Shown here piece after piece: positions 46,238-59,647 of a stretch of 64,000 bases of DNA. Under the pieces are notes generated by a model that saw nothing but the letters and a program-made list of their open reading frames with translations, made no database searches and was not told where the DNA came from. Origin of the DNA: Desulfuromonas sp. (GTDB taxonomy: Bacteria > Desulfobacterota > Desulfuromonadia > Desulfuromonadales > BM501); the NCBI RefSeq assembly GCF_002868845.1, contig NZ_PKUB01000034.1, forward strand, positions 1-64,000, given 5' to 3'. The first letter of the stretch is position 1; each line of letters starts with the position of its first letter. Position numbers and translations under genes: made by a program.

Positions 46238-48325
46238 ATGGCCGAAGACCATTACAGAGGCAAAGGCACCGGGCTCGAGGCCGCACGGCGGATGCAGGAA
46301 GAGGAGGAACTTGGCCTGCGCCGGCCCAGGGGTTGGCAACGGCAAGTGGTTCCGACGGTGGCCCTGATCTGGTCCCTGTTCCAGCTCTCTCTGGCCAGCT
46401 GGCTGACCCTTGATTCCACCTACTCCCGGGCCATCCACCTCGCCTTCGCCTTTGTCATCGTCTTTCTCTCCTACCCGACCCTGCGAAGACGGCTTTCTCT
46501 TCCGGGGCTGCGCTGGCTCGGGGAGACGCGCACGATTCCCGCGGCCGATTTCCTTCTCGCCTCCCTGGCGGCGGGGGCGGCCCTCTACATCGCCATCGAC
46601 TACGAGGGGCTCGCCACCCGGGTCGGCCTGCCGATCGGCCGCGACATGCTCTTCGGCATCCTGCTGGTAGTGGCGTTGCTGGAGGCGACGCGCCGGGTGA
46701 TCGGCCCGGCCCTGCCGATCATCGCCATCCTCTTCTCCCTGTACGCCTTCTTCGGGCCCTACATGCCCGACTTCCTGGCCTTCAAGGGGGTCAGCCCCGG
46801 CCGCTACGTGGGGCAGATCTCCCTGACCACCGAGGGGATCTTCGGCATCCCCCTCGATGTCTCGGCGCGCATCGTCTTCCTCTTCGTCCTCTTCGTGGCG
46901 ATGCTCGAGAAGGCCGGGGGGGGCAAGTTCTTCATCGACCTGGCGATGAGCCTTCTCGGCCGCTACAAGGGGGGGCCGGGCAAGGCCGCGGTGATGAGCA
47001 GCGGCCTCACCGGCCTGGTCTCCGGTTCGAGCATCGCCAACGTTGTGACGACCGGGACCTTCACCATCCCCCTCATGAAGAAGGTCGGCTACCCGGCGAA
47101 GAAGGCGGCGGCCATCGAGGTGGCGGCGAGCACCGACGGCCAGATCATGCCCCCGATCATGGGTGCGGCCGCCTTCATCATCGCCGAGTACGTGAACATC
47201 CCATACCTCGAGGTCTGCAAGGCGGCCGCGATCACGGCCTTCGCCTCCTATGCCACCCTCTTTTTCCTGACCCACATCGAGGCCTCCAAGCTGGGTCTGG
47301 AGGGACTGCCCCGGGCGGACCTTCCCCGTTTCTTCGCCACTCTCCTCTCCGGACTGCACTACCTGCTGCCCCTCGGGGTGCTCCTCTACGAGCTTATCGT
47401 TCCCCGCCATTCCCCCGACCTGGCCGCCTTCAGAGCCACCGCGGCGCTGACCGTCATCATGCTGCTGCAGCATCCGCTGCGGGCCGCGAGGACGGGGGGG
47501 GACATCGCCGGGGCCCTGCGCCGCGGATGGGGCGAAATTGTCGCCGGCCTGATCGCCGGGGCCCGCAACATGGTGAGCGTGGCGGTGGCCACCGCCGCCG
47601 CCGGGATCATCGTCGGGGTGGTGACGATGGGGCTGGGCGGCTTGATTACCGAGATCATCGATCACCTGAGCGGGGGCAACATCTACCTGATGCTCGCCAT
47701 CACCGCCTTTGCCAGCCTGTTGCTCGGCATGGGCCTGCCGACCACCGCCACCTACATCGTCATGGCCTCCCTCACCGCGCCGGCGATCGTCACCATCGCC
47801 GGCTGGCAGGGGTTTGCCGTTCCCCTGATCGCCGCCCACCTCTTCTGTTTCTACTTCGGCATCCTTGCAGACGACACCCCGCCGGTGGGCCTGGCGGCCT
47901 ACGCGGCGAGCGCCATCGCCCGGTCTGAGCCGATCCCGACCGGGCTGCAGGGCTTCATGTACGATATCCGCACCGCCGTCCTCCCCTTCGTCTTCATCTT
48001 CAACCACGATCTGCTGCTGTGGGGGATCGACAGTTGGCCCCTGGGCCTGACCATCTTCGCCATGACCTGCGCCGGCGCCTTCTGTTTCGCGGGGGCGACC
48101 CAGGGCTGGTTCGTCGCCCGCAATCGCTTGTACGAGGTGCCTCTGCTCCTGGCCGTGGCGGCGGTCATGTTCCGCCCCGATTTCTTCGCCGGTCTTGCCG
48201 GGGTGGGCAACCGCTACCTCATGTATCCGCTCGGCCTGCTCCTGCTGGGGCTGGTCTATGCCCTGCAAAAAGCCCGTTCCCGCCGCGGCGGCTCTGCGCC
48301 CGGCAGCACAGGAGGGATGCCGTGA
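46238..48325 (+). CDS. TRAP transporter fused permease (4TM/12TM)
   Basis: A 695-aa inner-membrane protein with about 16 hydrophobic segments, combining the small (DctQ-like) and large (DctM-like) TRAP subunits, as in TAXI-type systems. Marks include KAAVMSSGLTGLVSGSSIANVVTTGTFTIPLMKKVGYPA, STDGQIMPPIMGAAAFIIAEY and GMGLPTTATYIVMASL. It takes up its solute using an ion gradient, receiving it from the TAXI receptor. ATG 46238 has CCAGGAG upstream; the open frame extends further but is non-coding. The stop overlaps the uspA start. Confidence 0.95.
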   Translation: MAEDHYRGKGTGLEAARRMQEEEELGLRRPRGWQRQVVPTVALIWSLFQLSLASWLTLDSTYSRAIHLAFAFVIVFLSYPTLRRRLSLPGLRWLGETRTIPAADFLLASLAAGAALYIAIDYEGLATRVGLPIGRDMLFGILLVVALLEATRRVIGPALPIIAILFSLYAFFGPYMPDFLAFKGVSPGRYVGQISLTTEGIFGIPLDVSARIVFLFVLFVAMLEKAGGGKFFIDLAMSLLGRYKGGPGKAAVMSSGLTGLVSGSSIANVVTTGTFTIPLMKKVGYPAKKAAAIEVAASTDGQIMPPIMGAAAFIIAEYVNIPYLEVCKAAAITAFASYATLFFLTHIEASKLGLEGLPRADLPRFFATLLSGLHYLLPLGVLLYELIVPRHSPDLAAFRATAALTVIMLLQHPLRAARTGGDIAGALRRGWGEIVAGLIAGARNMVSVAVATAAAGIIVGVVTMGLGGLITEIIDHLSGGNIYLMLAITAFASLLLGMGLPTTATYIVMASLTAPAIVTIAGWQGFAVPLIAAHLFCFYFGILADDTPPVGLAAYAASAIARSEPIPTGLQGFMYDIRTAVLPFVFIFNHDLLLWGIDSWPLGLTIFAMTCAGAFCFAGATQGWFVARNRLYEVPLLLAVAAVMFRPDFFAGLAGVGNRYLMYPLGLLLLGLVYALQKARSRRGGSAPGSTGGMP

Positions 48326-48813
48326 TTCCCACGTACCGGACAATTCTCTACGCGACCGACCTCTCGCCCAACGCCGCCCACGCCTTTCGTCACGCCCTCG
48401 GCATCGCACGCTGCCACGACGCCAATATCCACATCCTTCACGTCCTGCCGGAGATGGATGCGGCGACCGTGAACTACGTGGCGACGGTCATGGGCGAGGA
48501 GCGCTTCGCCGATCTGGAACTGGAGCACGAGTCTGAGGTCGCCGAGAAGATCCGGAAGCGACTGGCCGATTTCGTCCGGGAGGAGCTTGCCGGCCGGGAT
48601 GAGGAGACGGAACGGGTTGCAGGGATCGAAGTTCATCACGGCCCCCCGGCGCTCGGCATCCTGGAGGCGGCCGAACGCCTCGGCGCCGATCTGGTCGTCA
48701 TGGGAAGCCACGGCAAGGGCCTTTTGAAACACGCATTTCTCGGCAGCGTCGCCGAGCGGGTGCTACGCAAGGCCCCCTCTCCGATCATGGTCGTTCCCCT
48801 GCCCAGATCCTGA
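48322..48813 (+). CDS. Universal stress protein UspA family
   Basis: A 163-aa UspA fold protein. TYRTILYATDLSPNAAHAFRHALGIA at the N-terminus and the ATP-binding loop GSHGKGLLKHAFLGSVAERVLRKAPSPIMVV (G-2x-G-9x-G-S/T type) are present, so it probably binds ATP. The GTG start overlaps the permease stop (GTGA). UspA proteins are known partners of some TRAP transporters (for example TeaD with the ectoine transporter), so it may regulate this one. Confidence 0.92.
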   Translation: MIPTYRTILYATDLSPNAAHAFRHALGIARCHDANIHILHVLPEMDAATVNYVATVMGEERFADLELEHESEVAEKIRKRLADFVREELAGRDEETERVAGIEVHHGPPALGILEAAERLGADLVVMGSHGKGLLKHAFLGSVAERVLRKAPSPIMVVPLPRS

Positions 48814-48831
48814 CGGGCGGCCCTGCGGGAG

Positions 48832-48859
48832 TTGACGAAAGGGGCCCCGGAGATAAACT
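48832..48859 (+). promoter_or_regulatory. Possible promoter for the Slp gene
   Basis: TTGACG (48832-48837), 16-bp spacer, TAAACT (48854-48859). The first gene start is at 49058, giving a leader of about 190 nt with nothing recognisable in it. Confidence 0.5.
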
Positions 48860-49057
48860 TGTATCAAACCTTGAATGCGTAGAGTCTGACCGGAAATCAA
48901 CACAAGCCCTCGACCTGCTTCGGCGTCCCATGAACCACGGAGAGGCTGCGGGTGCGACTCAGATGTTTCGGGACACTTTATAAAGGCCAGGTACGCGCCC
49001 TTTTCCCCTAGCCCACGTATTCAGGGTAACCATCCCTCGCACCGATAGGGAATAACC

Positions 49058-49642
49058 ATGCAACGCTTCGCTGTGACGCTCCTCGCCCTGACCCTGCTGG
49101 CTCTGAACGGAGGCTGTTTTCACGCCATCTCCAAGGATGCCCTCTCAAAGGTCGATCCGGAAGTCGATTTCACCCGGGTCCTGGAAGAACCCGAAGCATA
49201 CAGGGGCACGGTGCTTTTGGTCGGCGGGCAGATCATGGAAGTCGAGGCCGGCCGCGAGGGCTCGGCCCTTGAGATCCTTCAGTTCCCTCTCGACAAATAC
49301 GGAGAACCGGAAACCGACAAGGCCTCGGAAGGGCGCTTTCTGGCCCTGACCAACCGGTTCCTGGAGGCGGAGGACTACAAGCCCGGGCTCTTCGTCACCC
49401 TGACAGGGAGCGTCGAAGGGGCGAGGGTCAAGCCCCTCGGCGAGGGCGAGTACCGCTATCCCCTGCTGCGCATCGGGGAGGCCTCGGTATGGCCCTCCTA
49501 TGCCCGGGACTATCCCTCCCCTTATTCCCCCTGGACCTACAGGCCCTATCCCTATTACAAATACAGGGGCCTCTATCCCTATTACGACCCCTTCTGGCCT
49601 CCCCTCGGCCCCTATCCCCATTACCCCTACCGTTACTGGTAG
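49058..49642 (+). CDS. Slp-type outer-membrane lipoprotein with Tyr/Pro-rich tail
   Basis: A 194-aa protein. The signal has lipobox LNGGC, so it is lipid-anchored. The middle (DFTRVLEEPEAYRGTVLLVGGQIMEVE, ALEILQFPLDKYGEP, GLFVTLTGSVEG) matches the Slp/starvation-lipoprotein family of Gram-negative outer membranes. The last 50 residues are unusual: repeated YPYY, PYPHYPY and WPP units, rich in Tyr and Pro. The tail could bind other surface polymers, but no function is known. Confidence 0.85.
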   Translation: MQRFAVTLLALTLLALNGGCFHAISKDALSKVDPEVDFTRVLEEPEAYRGTVLLVGGQIMEVEAGREGSALEILQFPLDKYGEPETDKASEGRFLALTNRFLEAEDYKPGLFVTLTGSVEGARVKPLGEGEYRYPLLRIGEASVWPSYARDYPSPYSPWTYRPYPYYKYRGLYPYYDPFWPPLGPYPHYPYRYW

Positions 49643-49981
49643 CCCCCTGCGAAGACCCTGCCCGGCCGAAGGAGTCCTTATCGTCTGCATCGGACCCGGC
49701 GCACGATTTTAGTCCCCTGCCTTGCAAATGTGCATTGAGGGGGTAAAGTCTTTCTGGTGTATACGCAGACCCTCCCAAAGAAGCGAACTTTCAGTCGAAA
49801 CAAAGGTTTTAACGCAAAGACGCAAAGGGGTGCAGCAAGGCCAGGGATAAGGTCTGATGTTCCGGGACGCGGGTCTTTACACTTCGCGTCACCCTCCTCC
49901 CCCCGCCGGCCCCGATCGAAGAGCGATTGATTTTTGACGAAATCCTTTCGGATACTGATTCCGGGAAAACAGGTGAACGCT
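49643..49981. other. 339-bp gene-free stretch with one ACGCAAAG repeat
   Basis: No gene was found. A copy of the cgcaaagacgcaaag element lies at 49807-49834 and resembles the inverse of 32018-32039 in the his operon, including the following ggggtg-gcaagg bases. Confidence 0.55.
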
Positions 49982-50425
49982 ATGATTCAAGCTCAGGCGC
50001 TGGTCGATTACGAAAAGTTCTGCTGTGCCAAGGTGGCCCTATTCGTCGATATCGCCAAGGTCTCCCAGTCCCACGCCCTTGTGGACAAGCACCGCGAGGC
50101 CATCACCCGGATCGCCAACCTTTTCTCGGCGCGGGTGCTGCTGGTCGACCAGAGCCGGCTGCAACCCTAACAGATCCTCGAGAACGAGGTCGCCGACGCT
50201 TGGATCCTCCTCGTCTCCGATGGCCGCAACCGTGCCCTGGCCACCAAGAAGAACCCCCAGCGGATCAACGTCGATACCGCCACGGGCTGGGAGGGTTACG
50301 CCTTCAAAGAGCTCGTTCGCCAGATCATTGAATCGACCCAGATCATCGAGGACGTAACAAGCCATTACAGCCGCTTCGTCCTTCCCGCCGAGAGCGCCCC
50401 GGCCCCCCGCCCCCGCCCCAACTGA
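49982..50425 (+). pseudogene. Conserved-looking protein interrupted by in-frame TAA
   Basis: A reading frame of 147 codons plus stop, broken once by TAA at 50168-50170. The first part (ALVDYEKFCCAKVALFVDIAKVSQSHALVDKHREAITRIAN ... DQSRLQP) and second part (QILENEVADAWILLVSDGRNRALATKKNPQRINV ... RQIIESTQIIEDVTSHYSRFVLP) are in the same frame and both have coding character. GAA or CAA at the TAA would restore it. I do not recognise the family; the protein is cytoplasmic and probably helical with strand parts. No ribosome site is seen for a restart after the stop. It could be decayed or a consensus error. Confidence 0.6.
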
Positions 50426-50502
50426 AGGGACCTGCCCTGGCGGACCTTCGGCCAGCCGTCCCATCCTCCCCTTCCCCGCAAATTCCGCAAACAAAATTTG
50501 AC

Positions 50503-50531
50503 ATGACAAACCGGGCCGATCGGGATAAACT
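50503..50531 (+). promoter_or_regulatory. Possible promoter for the hybrid kinase gene
   Basis: ATGACA (50503-50508), 17-bp spacer, TAAACT (50526-50531), 73 bp before the kinase ATG. Confidence 0.45.
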
Positions 50532-50603
50532 CTTGAAATCATTTTGCGGAGTTCGGCCGCGCCGCAAGGCCGCCAGCACGCCGGGTCGGACGAGGGATTC
50601 TCC

Positions 50604-53849
<3,246 letters not shown>

Positions 53850-53871
53850 AGGGCGCTGGTCTCCCGGGAGA

Positions 53872-54960
53872 CTAAAGTTCGAGGAGCATTTCTTCCGGTT
53901 CCTCCACGCAGTCCTTGACCTTGCGAAGGAAGCCGACCGCCTGGCGCCCGTCGACGAGCCGGTGGTCGTAGCTCAGAGCCAGATTCATCATGGGGCGGAT
54001 CACGACCTGGCCGTCCCGGGCCACCGGCCGCTCCTGGATCGCGTGCATGCCGAGAACGCCGCACTGGGGCGGGTTGAGCAGGGGGGTGCTCAGCAGCGAC
54101 CCGTAAACCCCTCCGTTGCTGATGGTGAAGGTCCCTCCCTGCAGGTCTTCCAGGCCGATGCGGTGGGTCTGCACTTTTTCGACGAATTCGCCGATCTTCT
54201 TCTCGATCTCCGAAAAGTGCAGCCGCTCGGCGTCCCTCAGCACCGGCACCACCAGCCCCTTCTCCGAGCCGACCGCGATGCCGATGTGGTAGAAGTGCTG
54301 GTAGACGATGTCGGTTCCCTCGATGCGGGCGTTGACCTCGGGGAACTCCTTGAGCGCTTCCACGCAGGCTTTTACGAAGAAAGACATCAGGCCGAGGCCG
54401 ACGCCGTGTTTTTCGCGGAAATGCCCCTGATGCTTTCTGCGCAGTTCCTTCACCCGGGTCATGTCAGCCTCGTTGAAGGTGGTGAGCAGGGCGGCCTGCT
54501 GTTGGCCCGCGACCAGCCGTTCCGCGATCTTCTGGCGGATCGGGCTCATCGGCTGGCGGGTGATCCGTCCTTTCGGCTCCGGGGCGGCCGGTTTCGCCTG
54601 GGCGGCCGGGGACTCTTTTTTTTCTCCCCGGGGCGATTCTCCGGAGGGCTTGGCCGCCGGCGCTTCGGAGGGGGCAGCCTTGGGCGCGGCCTCCTCTTTC
54701 GCTTCCTGCACGGCGCTCTCGCCGCTCCCGGCTTCCTCCCGGATCGTGCCGATGGGACTTCCGACCTTCACGGTGTCGCCTTCGGCCGCACCGACCGCGA
54801 GCACCCCCCCGATCTCCGCATGCAGCTCCAGCGTGATCTTGTCGGTTTCCAGCTCGCACAGCAGCTCGTCCTTGGCCACCGTCTCCCCGTCTTTTTTGTG
54901 CCACTTGGCCAGGGTCGCCTCGAACACCGATTCGCCGATCTGTGGAACCTTGATTTCCAT
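53872..54960 (-). CDS. sucB: 2-oxoglutarate dehydrogenase E2 (dihydrolipoyl succinyltransferase)
   Basis: Core subunit of the 2-oxoglutarate dehydrogenase complex, passing the succinyl group to CoA. The 362-aa protein has a lipoyl domain ([23 protein letters not shown] with lipoylated Lys in [10 protein letters not shown]), an Ala/Pro-rich linker, a short E1/E3-binding segment, and the catalytic domain ending in [10 protein letters not shown] (active His). AAGGAGG precedes the ATG. It is the last gene of the operon starting at rubredoxin. A palindrome gtctcccgggagac overlaps its stop, between it and the convergent kinase gene. Confidence 0.95.
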   Translation of the reverse strand: MEIKVPQIGESVFEATLAKWHKKDGETVAKDELLCELETDKITLELHAEIGGVLAVGAAEGDTVKVGSPIGTIREEAGSGESAVQEAKEEAAPKAAPSEAPAAKPSGESPRGEKKESPAAQAKPAAPEPKGRITRQPMSPIRQKIAERLVAGQQQAALLTTFNEADMTRVKELRRKHQGHFREKHGVGLGLMSFFVKACVEALKEFPEVNARIEGTDIVYQHFYHIGIAVGSEKGLVVPVLRDAERLHFSEIEKKIGEFVEKVQTHRIGLEDLQGGTFTISNGGVYGSLLSTPLLNPPQCGVLGMHAIQERPVARDGQVVIRPMMNLALSYDHRLVDGRQAVGFLRKVKDCVEEPEEMLLEL

Positions 54961-54995
54961 GGAAAATCCTCCTTGGGCCGCGGCCGTCGCCGCGG

Positions 54996-57680
54996 TCAGT
55001 CGCCGAATGCCTCGGCCAGAATCTGTTCCTGCTCCCGGGTGTGCAGGCGGTGGGAACCGACCGCCGGGGAGGCGGCCGCATCCCGTCCGACGTAGCGCGG
55101 CTCCTTCCCCAGCAGGGCGGTCAGGCGGGGGCGGAGAAAGGGCCAGGCCCCGCCGTTCTCCGGCTCCTCCTGCACCCAGACGACCTCGGCGCCTGCGAAG
55201 GGCTCCAGCGTTTCCTTCAGCAGGTCGGAGCGCAGCGGGAACAGCTGTTCGAGGCGCACGATCGCCACCCCCCGGCGTCCCGATTTTCTCCGCCGGTCGT
55301 CCAGGTCGTAGTAAACCTTGCCGCTGCACAGCAGGACCCGGGTCGTTTCCCCGGTGTCGGTCTCCTCCGGAAGGACCTCGCGGAAGGGGCCGCCGGCGAA
55401 GGCGTCCAGCTCCGAGACGCATTCGGGGTGGCGCAGCAGGCTCTTGGGAGTAAGGACGATCAGCGGCCTCCGGAAGCTCTGCAGGACCTGCCGCCTCAGC
55501 AGGTGAAAGTACTGGGCCGGGGTGGAGGGGACGGCGACCACCAGGTTGTCCCCGGCGCAGAGCTGCAAAAAACGTTCGATGCGGGCGCTCGAATGCTCCG
55601 GACCCTGCCCCTCGTAGCCGTGGGGCAGGAGCAGGGCGAGGCCGCTGGCCCGGTCCCACTTGGCCGCGCCGCTGGCGATGAACTGGTCGATGATGACCTG
55701 GGCGCCGTTGACGAAGTCGCCGAACTGGGCTTCCCAGAGGGTCAGCCCGCCGGGGGTCTCCAGGGAATAGCCGTACTCGAAGCCGAGCACCGCCGCCTCC
55801 GAAAGCGAGCTGTCGAAGGGGCGGAAGGCGGCCCCGCCCGGGAGGGCGGCGAGGGGAACGTGAGTTCGCCCGGTCTCCATGTCGACAATGGTCGAATGGC
55901 GCTGGCTGAAGGTCCCCCGTCGCGAGTCCTGGCCGCTCAGGCGCACCGGGACCCCTTCGGCGAGAAGGCTTCCGAAAGCGAGGGCTTCGGCGGCGGCCCA
56001 GTCGATGCCGGCGCCGGCCAGGACCGCCTCGCGCCGTTTTTCCATCAGCCTGGCGGCCTTGGGGTGGGGAGTGAAGCCGGCGGGCAGTTCGGCCAGCTGG
56101 CGGGCCAGCGCTTGAAGCCGGTCGGTCTCGACCCCGGTGAAGACCGCCTTCGGGGAGTAGTCCCGTTCGATTTCCCCCCACTTGTCGCGGAAACCGAGGT
56201 CGACCGGCTCGGAGGGCCGGTCGAGGCCCTCTTCCAGGCGCCGGCGGATCGCCTCGGCCCCGGCCGCCACCGTCTCGGGGCTCTTCCCCTCGGCGACGCG
56301 GCGCGCGGCGTAGACCTCGTGGGCGGGGGGGCGGTCCTTGATCTTGCCGTACATCAGGGGCTGGGTGAAGTAGGGTTCGTCCCCCTCGTTGTGGCCGTGG
56401 CGGCGGTAGCAGATGATCTCCACCACGGCGTCGCGGCCGAAGGCCTGCCGGTAGTCGAGGGCGAGGTGGACGGCGGACACCGCCGCCTCGGGGTCCTCTC
56501 CGTGGACGTGGAAGATCGGCACCATCAGCATCTTGGCGACGTCGGTGGCGTACCGCGTGGAGCGGGCATCGGCGGCGGCGGTGGTGAAGCCGATCTGGTT
56601 GTTGACCACGATGTGCACCGTGCCGCCGGTGCGGTACCCTTCGAGCCCGGAGAGGTTGAGGGTCTCGGTGACCACGCCCTGGCCGGCGAAGGCGGCGTCG
56701 CCGTGGATCAGTACCGGCAGCACAAGTTTCTCCCCGTCGGCGCCGTAGCCCTCCTGGCGGGCCCGGCACTTCCCCTCGACGACCGGGTCGACCGCCTCGA
56801 GGTGGCTGGGGTTGGAGGCGAGGGAAAGGTGGATGGGGTGCTCCCCGTAGCGGTGGTCGACGGAGAAGCCCTTGTGGTACTTGACGTCCCCCTCGCCGAC
56901 GAAGCCGAACTCGAGGTTGTCGGCGAACTCGGCAAAGATCGTCTCGAGGGGCTTGTGGAAGATGTTGGCGAGAACGTTGAGCCTGCCGCGGTGGGGCATG
57001 CCGAGGACCAGATCGCGGACGCCGAGGGAGGCGGCGCGGCGCACCAGGGCGTCGAGGACCGGGATCAGGGCCTCCCCCCCCTCCAGGGAAAAGCGCTTCT
57101 GGCCGAGAAACTTTCTGTGCAGGAATTCCTCGAAGAGGGTCGCTTCCTGAAGGTGTTCGAGGATCAGCTGCTTCTCCTCCCCGCTGAGCTCGGGACGGTT
57201 GCGGGTCGGCTCCATGCGATCGATCAGCCAGCGGCGCTCGGCCGGGTCCTGGATGTGCATGAACTCCACCCCGACCGAGCGGCAGTAGGTCTGGCGCAGG
57301 GTGTCGAGGATTTCGCGGAGGGTGGCCCGTCCCTTCAGGAAGCCCCGGGCGGCGAAGACACGATCGAGGTCGGCCGTCTCCAGGTCGAAGGTTTCCAGGT
57401 CGAGCAGGGGATGGTCGAGTGCGCAGGGGGAGAGGGGGTCCGTGCAGGCGAGGAGATGGCCGATGTCCCGGTAGCGGTAGATGAGGGACTGGACGGCGGA
57501 CTGCTTGAGCGTCGGGGCCGCAGCCTCCGCTCCTTCCCCTGGGGGGGGAGGGCCTTCCCGGCCCAGGTCGAAGCCCCGGAAAAAGGCGCCCCATTCGGGG
57601 GGGACCCCGTCGGGGTCCTCCTGCCAGGCCCGGTAGAGGGATTCGATCCAGGCGGGGCTGAGGTTGGCTTCGAGGCTCAT
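54996..57680 (-). CDS. sucA: 2-oxoglutarate dehydrogenase E1
   Basis: Thiamine-diphosphate enzyme that decarboxylates 2-oxoglutarate and passes the succinyl group to SucB. The 894-aa protein begins with the E2-binding tail ([28 protein letters not shown]), then [33 protein letters not shown], the ThDP site [18 protein letters not shown] and [10 protein letters not shown], and the transketolase-like C-terminal half with [17 protein letters not shown]. The start at [11 protein letters not shown] matches the family; longer starts are non-coding. Standard length. Confidence 0.96.
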   Translation of the reverse strand: MSLEANLSPAWIESLYRAWQEDPDGVPPEWGAFFRGFDLGREGPPPPGEGAEAAAPTLKQSAVQSLIYRYRDIGHLLACTDPLSPCALDHPLLDLETFDLETADLDRVFAARGFLKGRATLREILDTLRQTYCRSVGVEFMHIQDPAERRWLIDRMEPTRNRPELSGEEKQLILEHLQEATLFEEFLHRKFLGQKRFSLEGGEALIPVLDALVRRAASLGVRDLVLGMPHRGRLNVLANIFHKPLETIFAEFADNLEFGFVGEGDVKYHKGFSVDHRYGEHPIHLSLASNPSHLEAVDPVVEGKCRARQEGYGADGEKLVLPVLIHGDAAFAGQGVVTETLNLSGLEGYRTGGTVHIVVNNQIGFTTAAADARSTRYATDVAKMLMVPIFHVHGEDPEAAVSAVHLALDYRQAFGRDAVVEIICYRRHGHNEGDEPYFTQPLMYGKIKDRPPAHEVYAARRVAEGKSPETVAAGAEAIRRRLEEGLDRPSEPVDLGFRDKWGEIERDYSPKAVFTGVETDRLQALARQLAELPAGFTPHPKAARLMEKRREAVLAGAGIDWAAAEALAFGSLLAEGVPVRLSGQDSRRGTFSQRHSTIVDMETGRTHVPLAALPGGAAFRPFDSSLSEAAVLGFEYGYSLETPGGLTLWEAQFGDFVNGAQVIIDQFIASGAAKWDRASGLALLLPHGYEGQGPEHSSARIERFLQLCAGDNLVVAVPSTPAQYFHLLRRQVLQSFRRPLIVLTPKSLLRHPECVSELDAFAGGPFREVLPEETDTGETTRVLLCSGKVYYDLDDRRRKSGRRGVAIVRLEQLFPLRSDLLKETLEPFAGAEVVWVQEEPENGGAWPFLRPRLTALLGKEPRYVGRDAAASPAVGSHRLHTREQEQILAEAFGD

Positions 57681-57831
57681 GGGGATGCTTTCCGCGGTCA
57701 AAAGTCGAAAGGAGCCGGGTGGGACGCGGGCAGTATAGCAGCGGCCCGCCCGGCTGGCAATGTGGCTTCCGTGCGGGCCACAGGGCGTTTGCCGGGGAGC
57801 GTCCTGAGAAGACGGGGCGGCTGCCGGAGCG

Positions 57832-58782
57832 TCAGCTCTTCGCCTGCTGCAGGGTCTCCAGATAGCGCTCTGCCTGCATCGCCGCCATGCAGCCGCTGCC
57901 GGCGGCGGTAATGGCCTGGCGGAATTGGTGGTCCTGCACGTCGCCGGCGGCGAAGACCCCGGGGACACTCGTTTCGGTGCCGTTTCGGGTGACCAGGTAG
58001 CCGCCCTCGTCCATCTCCAGCTTCCCCTCGAAGAGGGCCGTGTTGGGGGTGTGGCCGATGGCGATGAACACCCCGTCGCAGGCCAGTTCCTCCTCCTGCC
58101 CGTTCTGCAGGTGCTTCAGGCGCACCCCCCGAACCCCCGCCTCCTTGTCCCCGAGGATGGCGCTGACCACGCTGTTCCAGCGGAAGCCGATCCGTTCGTT
58201 TTCCCGTGCCCGTTTCTGCAGGGGAGGGGAGGCGCGCAGGGTGTCGCGGCGGTGCACCACCGTCACCCGGCGGGCGAAGCGGGTCAGGAAGGCGGCCTCC
58301 TCCAGGGCGGTGTCGCCCCCGCCGACAACCACCAGCTCTTTCTCCTTGTAGAAGAAGCCGTCGCAGGTGGCGCAGACGGAGACCCCGCGGCCGTAGAGGT
58401 CCCACTCGTTGGGCAGGCCGAGCATCCGGGGCGAGGCGCCGGTGGCGATGACCAGGGACGTGCAGAGGTAGATTTCGTCCTCCACCCAGACACGAAAGGG
58501 CGGGCCCTCCAGATCCACCCGGGTGACCTCGCCCTGGACGAAGGCGGTGCCGAAGCGGCGCGCCTGGTCCTCCATCTGCTGCATCAGGGTCGGGCCGTCG
58601 ATCCCCTCGGGAAAGCCGGGGAAGTTGTCGATGTCGGTGGTGGTCGTGAGCTGCCCCCCGGGCTGGCTGCCGTGGATCACCAGAGGGCAGCAGTTGCCCC
58701 GGGCGGCGTAGATGGCCGCGGTCAGTCCGGCCGGGCCGGAGCCGAGGATGATGGTGTCGTGGGCCTCATGGACGGTTGTCAT
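57832..58782 (-). CDS. trxB: Thioredoxin reductase (NADPH type)
   Basis: Flavoprotein that reduces thioredoxin. The 316-aa protein has the FAD loop ILGSGPAGLTAAIYAARG, active-site pair CATC in GVSVCATCDGFFY, the NADPH motif VVGGGDTALEEAAFL with HRRDTLRA, and the C-terminal FAD segment GVFAAGDVQDHQFRQAITAAGSGC. It overlaps lipA by 17 bp and shares its operon with lipB, lipA, sucA and sucB. GAGGAG precedes the ATG. No lpd (E3) gene is present in the window. Confidence 0.94.
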   Translation of the reverse strand: MTTVHEAHDTIILGSGPAGLTAAIYAARGNCCPLVIHGSQPGGQLTTTTDIDNFPGFPEGIDGPTLMQQMEDQARRFGTAFVQGEVTRVDLEGPPFRVWVEDEIYLCTSLVIATGASPRMLGLPNEWDLYGRGVSVCATCDGFFYKEKELVVVGGGDTALEEAAFLTRFARRVTVVHRRDTLRASPPLQKRARENERIGFRWNSVVSAILGDKEAGVRGVRLKHLQNGQEEELACDGVFIAIGHTPNTALFEGKLEMDEGGYLVTRNGTETSVPGVFAAGDVQDHQFRQAITAAGSGCMAAMQAERYLETLQQAKS

Positions 58783-59647
58783 GCAGCGACTCCTCGAACT
58801 GTTCTTCGGCGTGGTAGGAGGACCGCACCAGGGGGCCGGCCTCAACGTGGGAGAATCCCCTCTCCAGCCCCTTCTGTCGCAGAGCGTCGAACTCTTCGGG
58901 AGACAGGTAGCGGGTCACCGGGTGGTGGCGGGATGAGGGGGCGAGGTACTGGCCCAGGGTGAGGCGGCGGCAGCCGGAGCGGCGCAGGTCGTCGAGGACG
59001 TCGAGGGTTTCCCGGCGGCTCTCTCCCATGCCGAGCATGAGGCCCGACTTGAGGGGCACTCCGGGGGCGATCCGGGCGGCGGCGGCCAGCAGCTCGAGAG
59101 AACGGCGGTAGGACGCCCCCTTGCGCACCGCCCCGTAGAGGCGCGGCACCGTCTCCAGGTTGTGTCCCAGCAGGTCGGGGGCGGCCCGCAGAATCCTCGC
59201 CAGGGCCCCGTGGTCTCCCCCCAGGTCGGGGATGAGCAGTTCCACCCGGCAGCCGGGGGCCCGCTTGCGGATCGCCCGCGTCACTTCCGCGAAGTGGGCC
59301 GCCCCGCCGTCGGGCAGGTCGTCCCGGGTCACCGAGGTGACAACCGCGTGGCGCAGGCCCAGCTCCCCGATCGCCCGGGCCACCCGCGCCGGCTCGGCGG
59401 GCTCCGCAGGCGCCGGCGCGCCGGCGTGCACGTTGCAGAAGGCGCAGTCCCGGGTGCAGATGTCGCCGAGCACCATGAAGGTGGCGATGCCCCGGCTCCA
59501 GCACTCCCCCATGTTGGGACAGGCGGCGCTGCGGCAGACCGAGTGCAGGCCCAGCTCCCGGTGGTAGCGCTCGATGCGGGCGACCCCGGGCCCGCCGGGA
59601 AAACGGACCTTGAGCCAGTCGGGCTTTTGTCTAGAGGGCCGGCTCAT
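58766..59647 (-). CDS. lipA: Lipoyl synthase
   Basis: Radical-SAM enzyme inserting two sulfurs into an octanoyl chain on E2 or GcvH. The 293-aa protein has the auxiliary cluster cysteines (SVCRSAACPNMGECW), the radical-SAM CTRDCAFC triad, GGDHGALARILRAAPDLLGHN, and the C-terminal RSSYHAEEQ that carries the Ser ligand. Complete length. It overlaps lipB by 17 bp and trxB by 17 bp, so the three are translationally linked. Confidence 0.96.
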   Translation of the reverse strand: MSRPSRQKPDWLKVRFPGGPGVARIERYHRELGLHSVCRSAACPNMGECWSRGIATFMVLGDICTRDCAFCNVHAGAPAPAEPAEPARVARAIGELGLRHAVVTSVTRDDLPDGGAAHFAEVTRAIRKRAPGCRVELLIPDLGGDHGALARILRAAPDLLGHNLETVPRLYGAVRKGASYRRSLELLAAAARIAPGVPLKSGLMLGMGESRRETLDVLDDLRRSGCRRLTLGQYLAPSSRHHPVTRYLSPEEFDALRQKGLERGFSHVEAGPLVRSSYHAEEQFEESLHDNRP

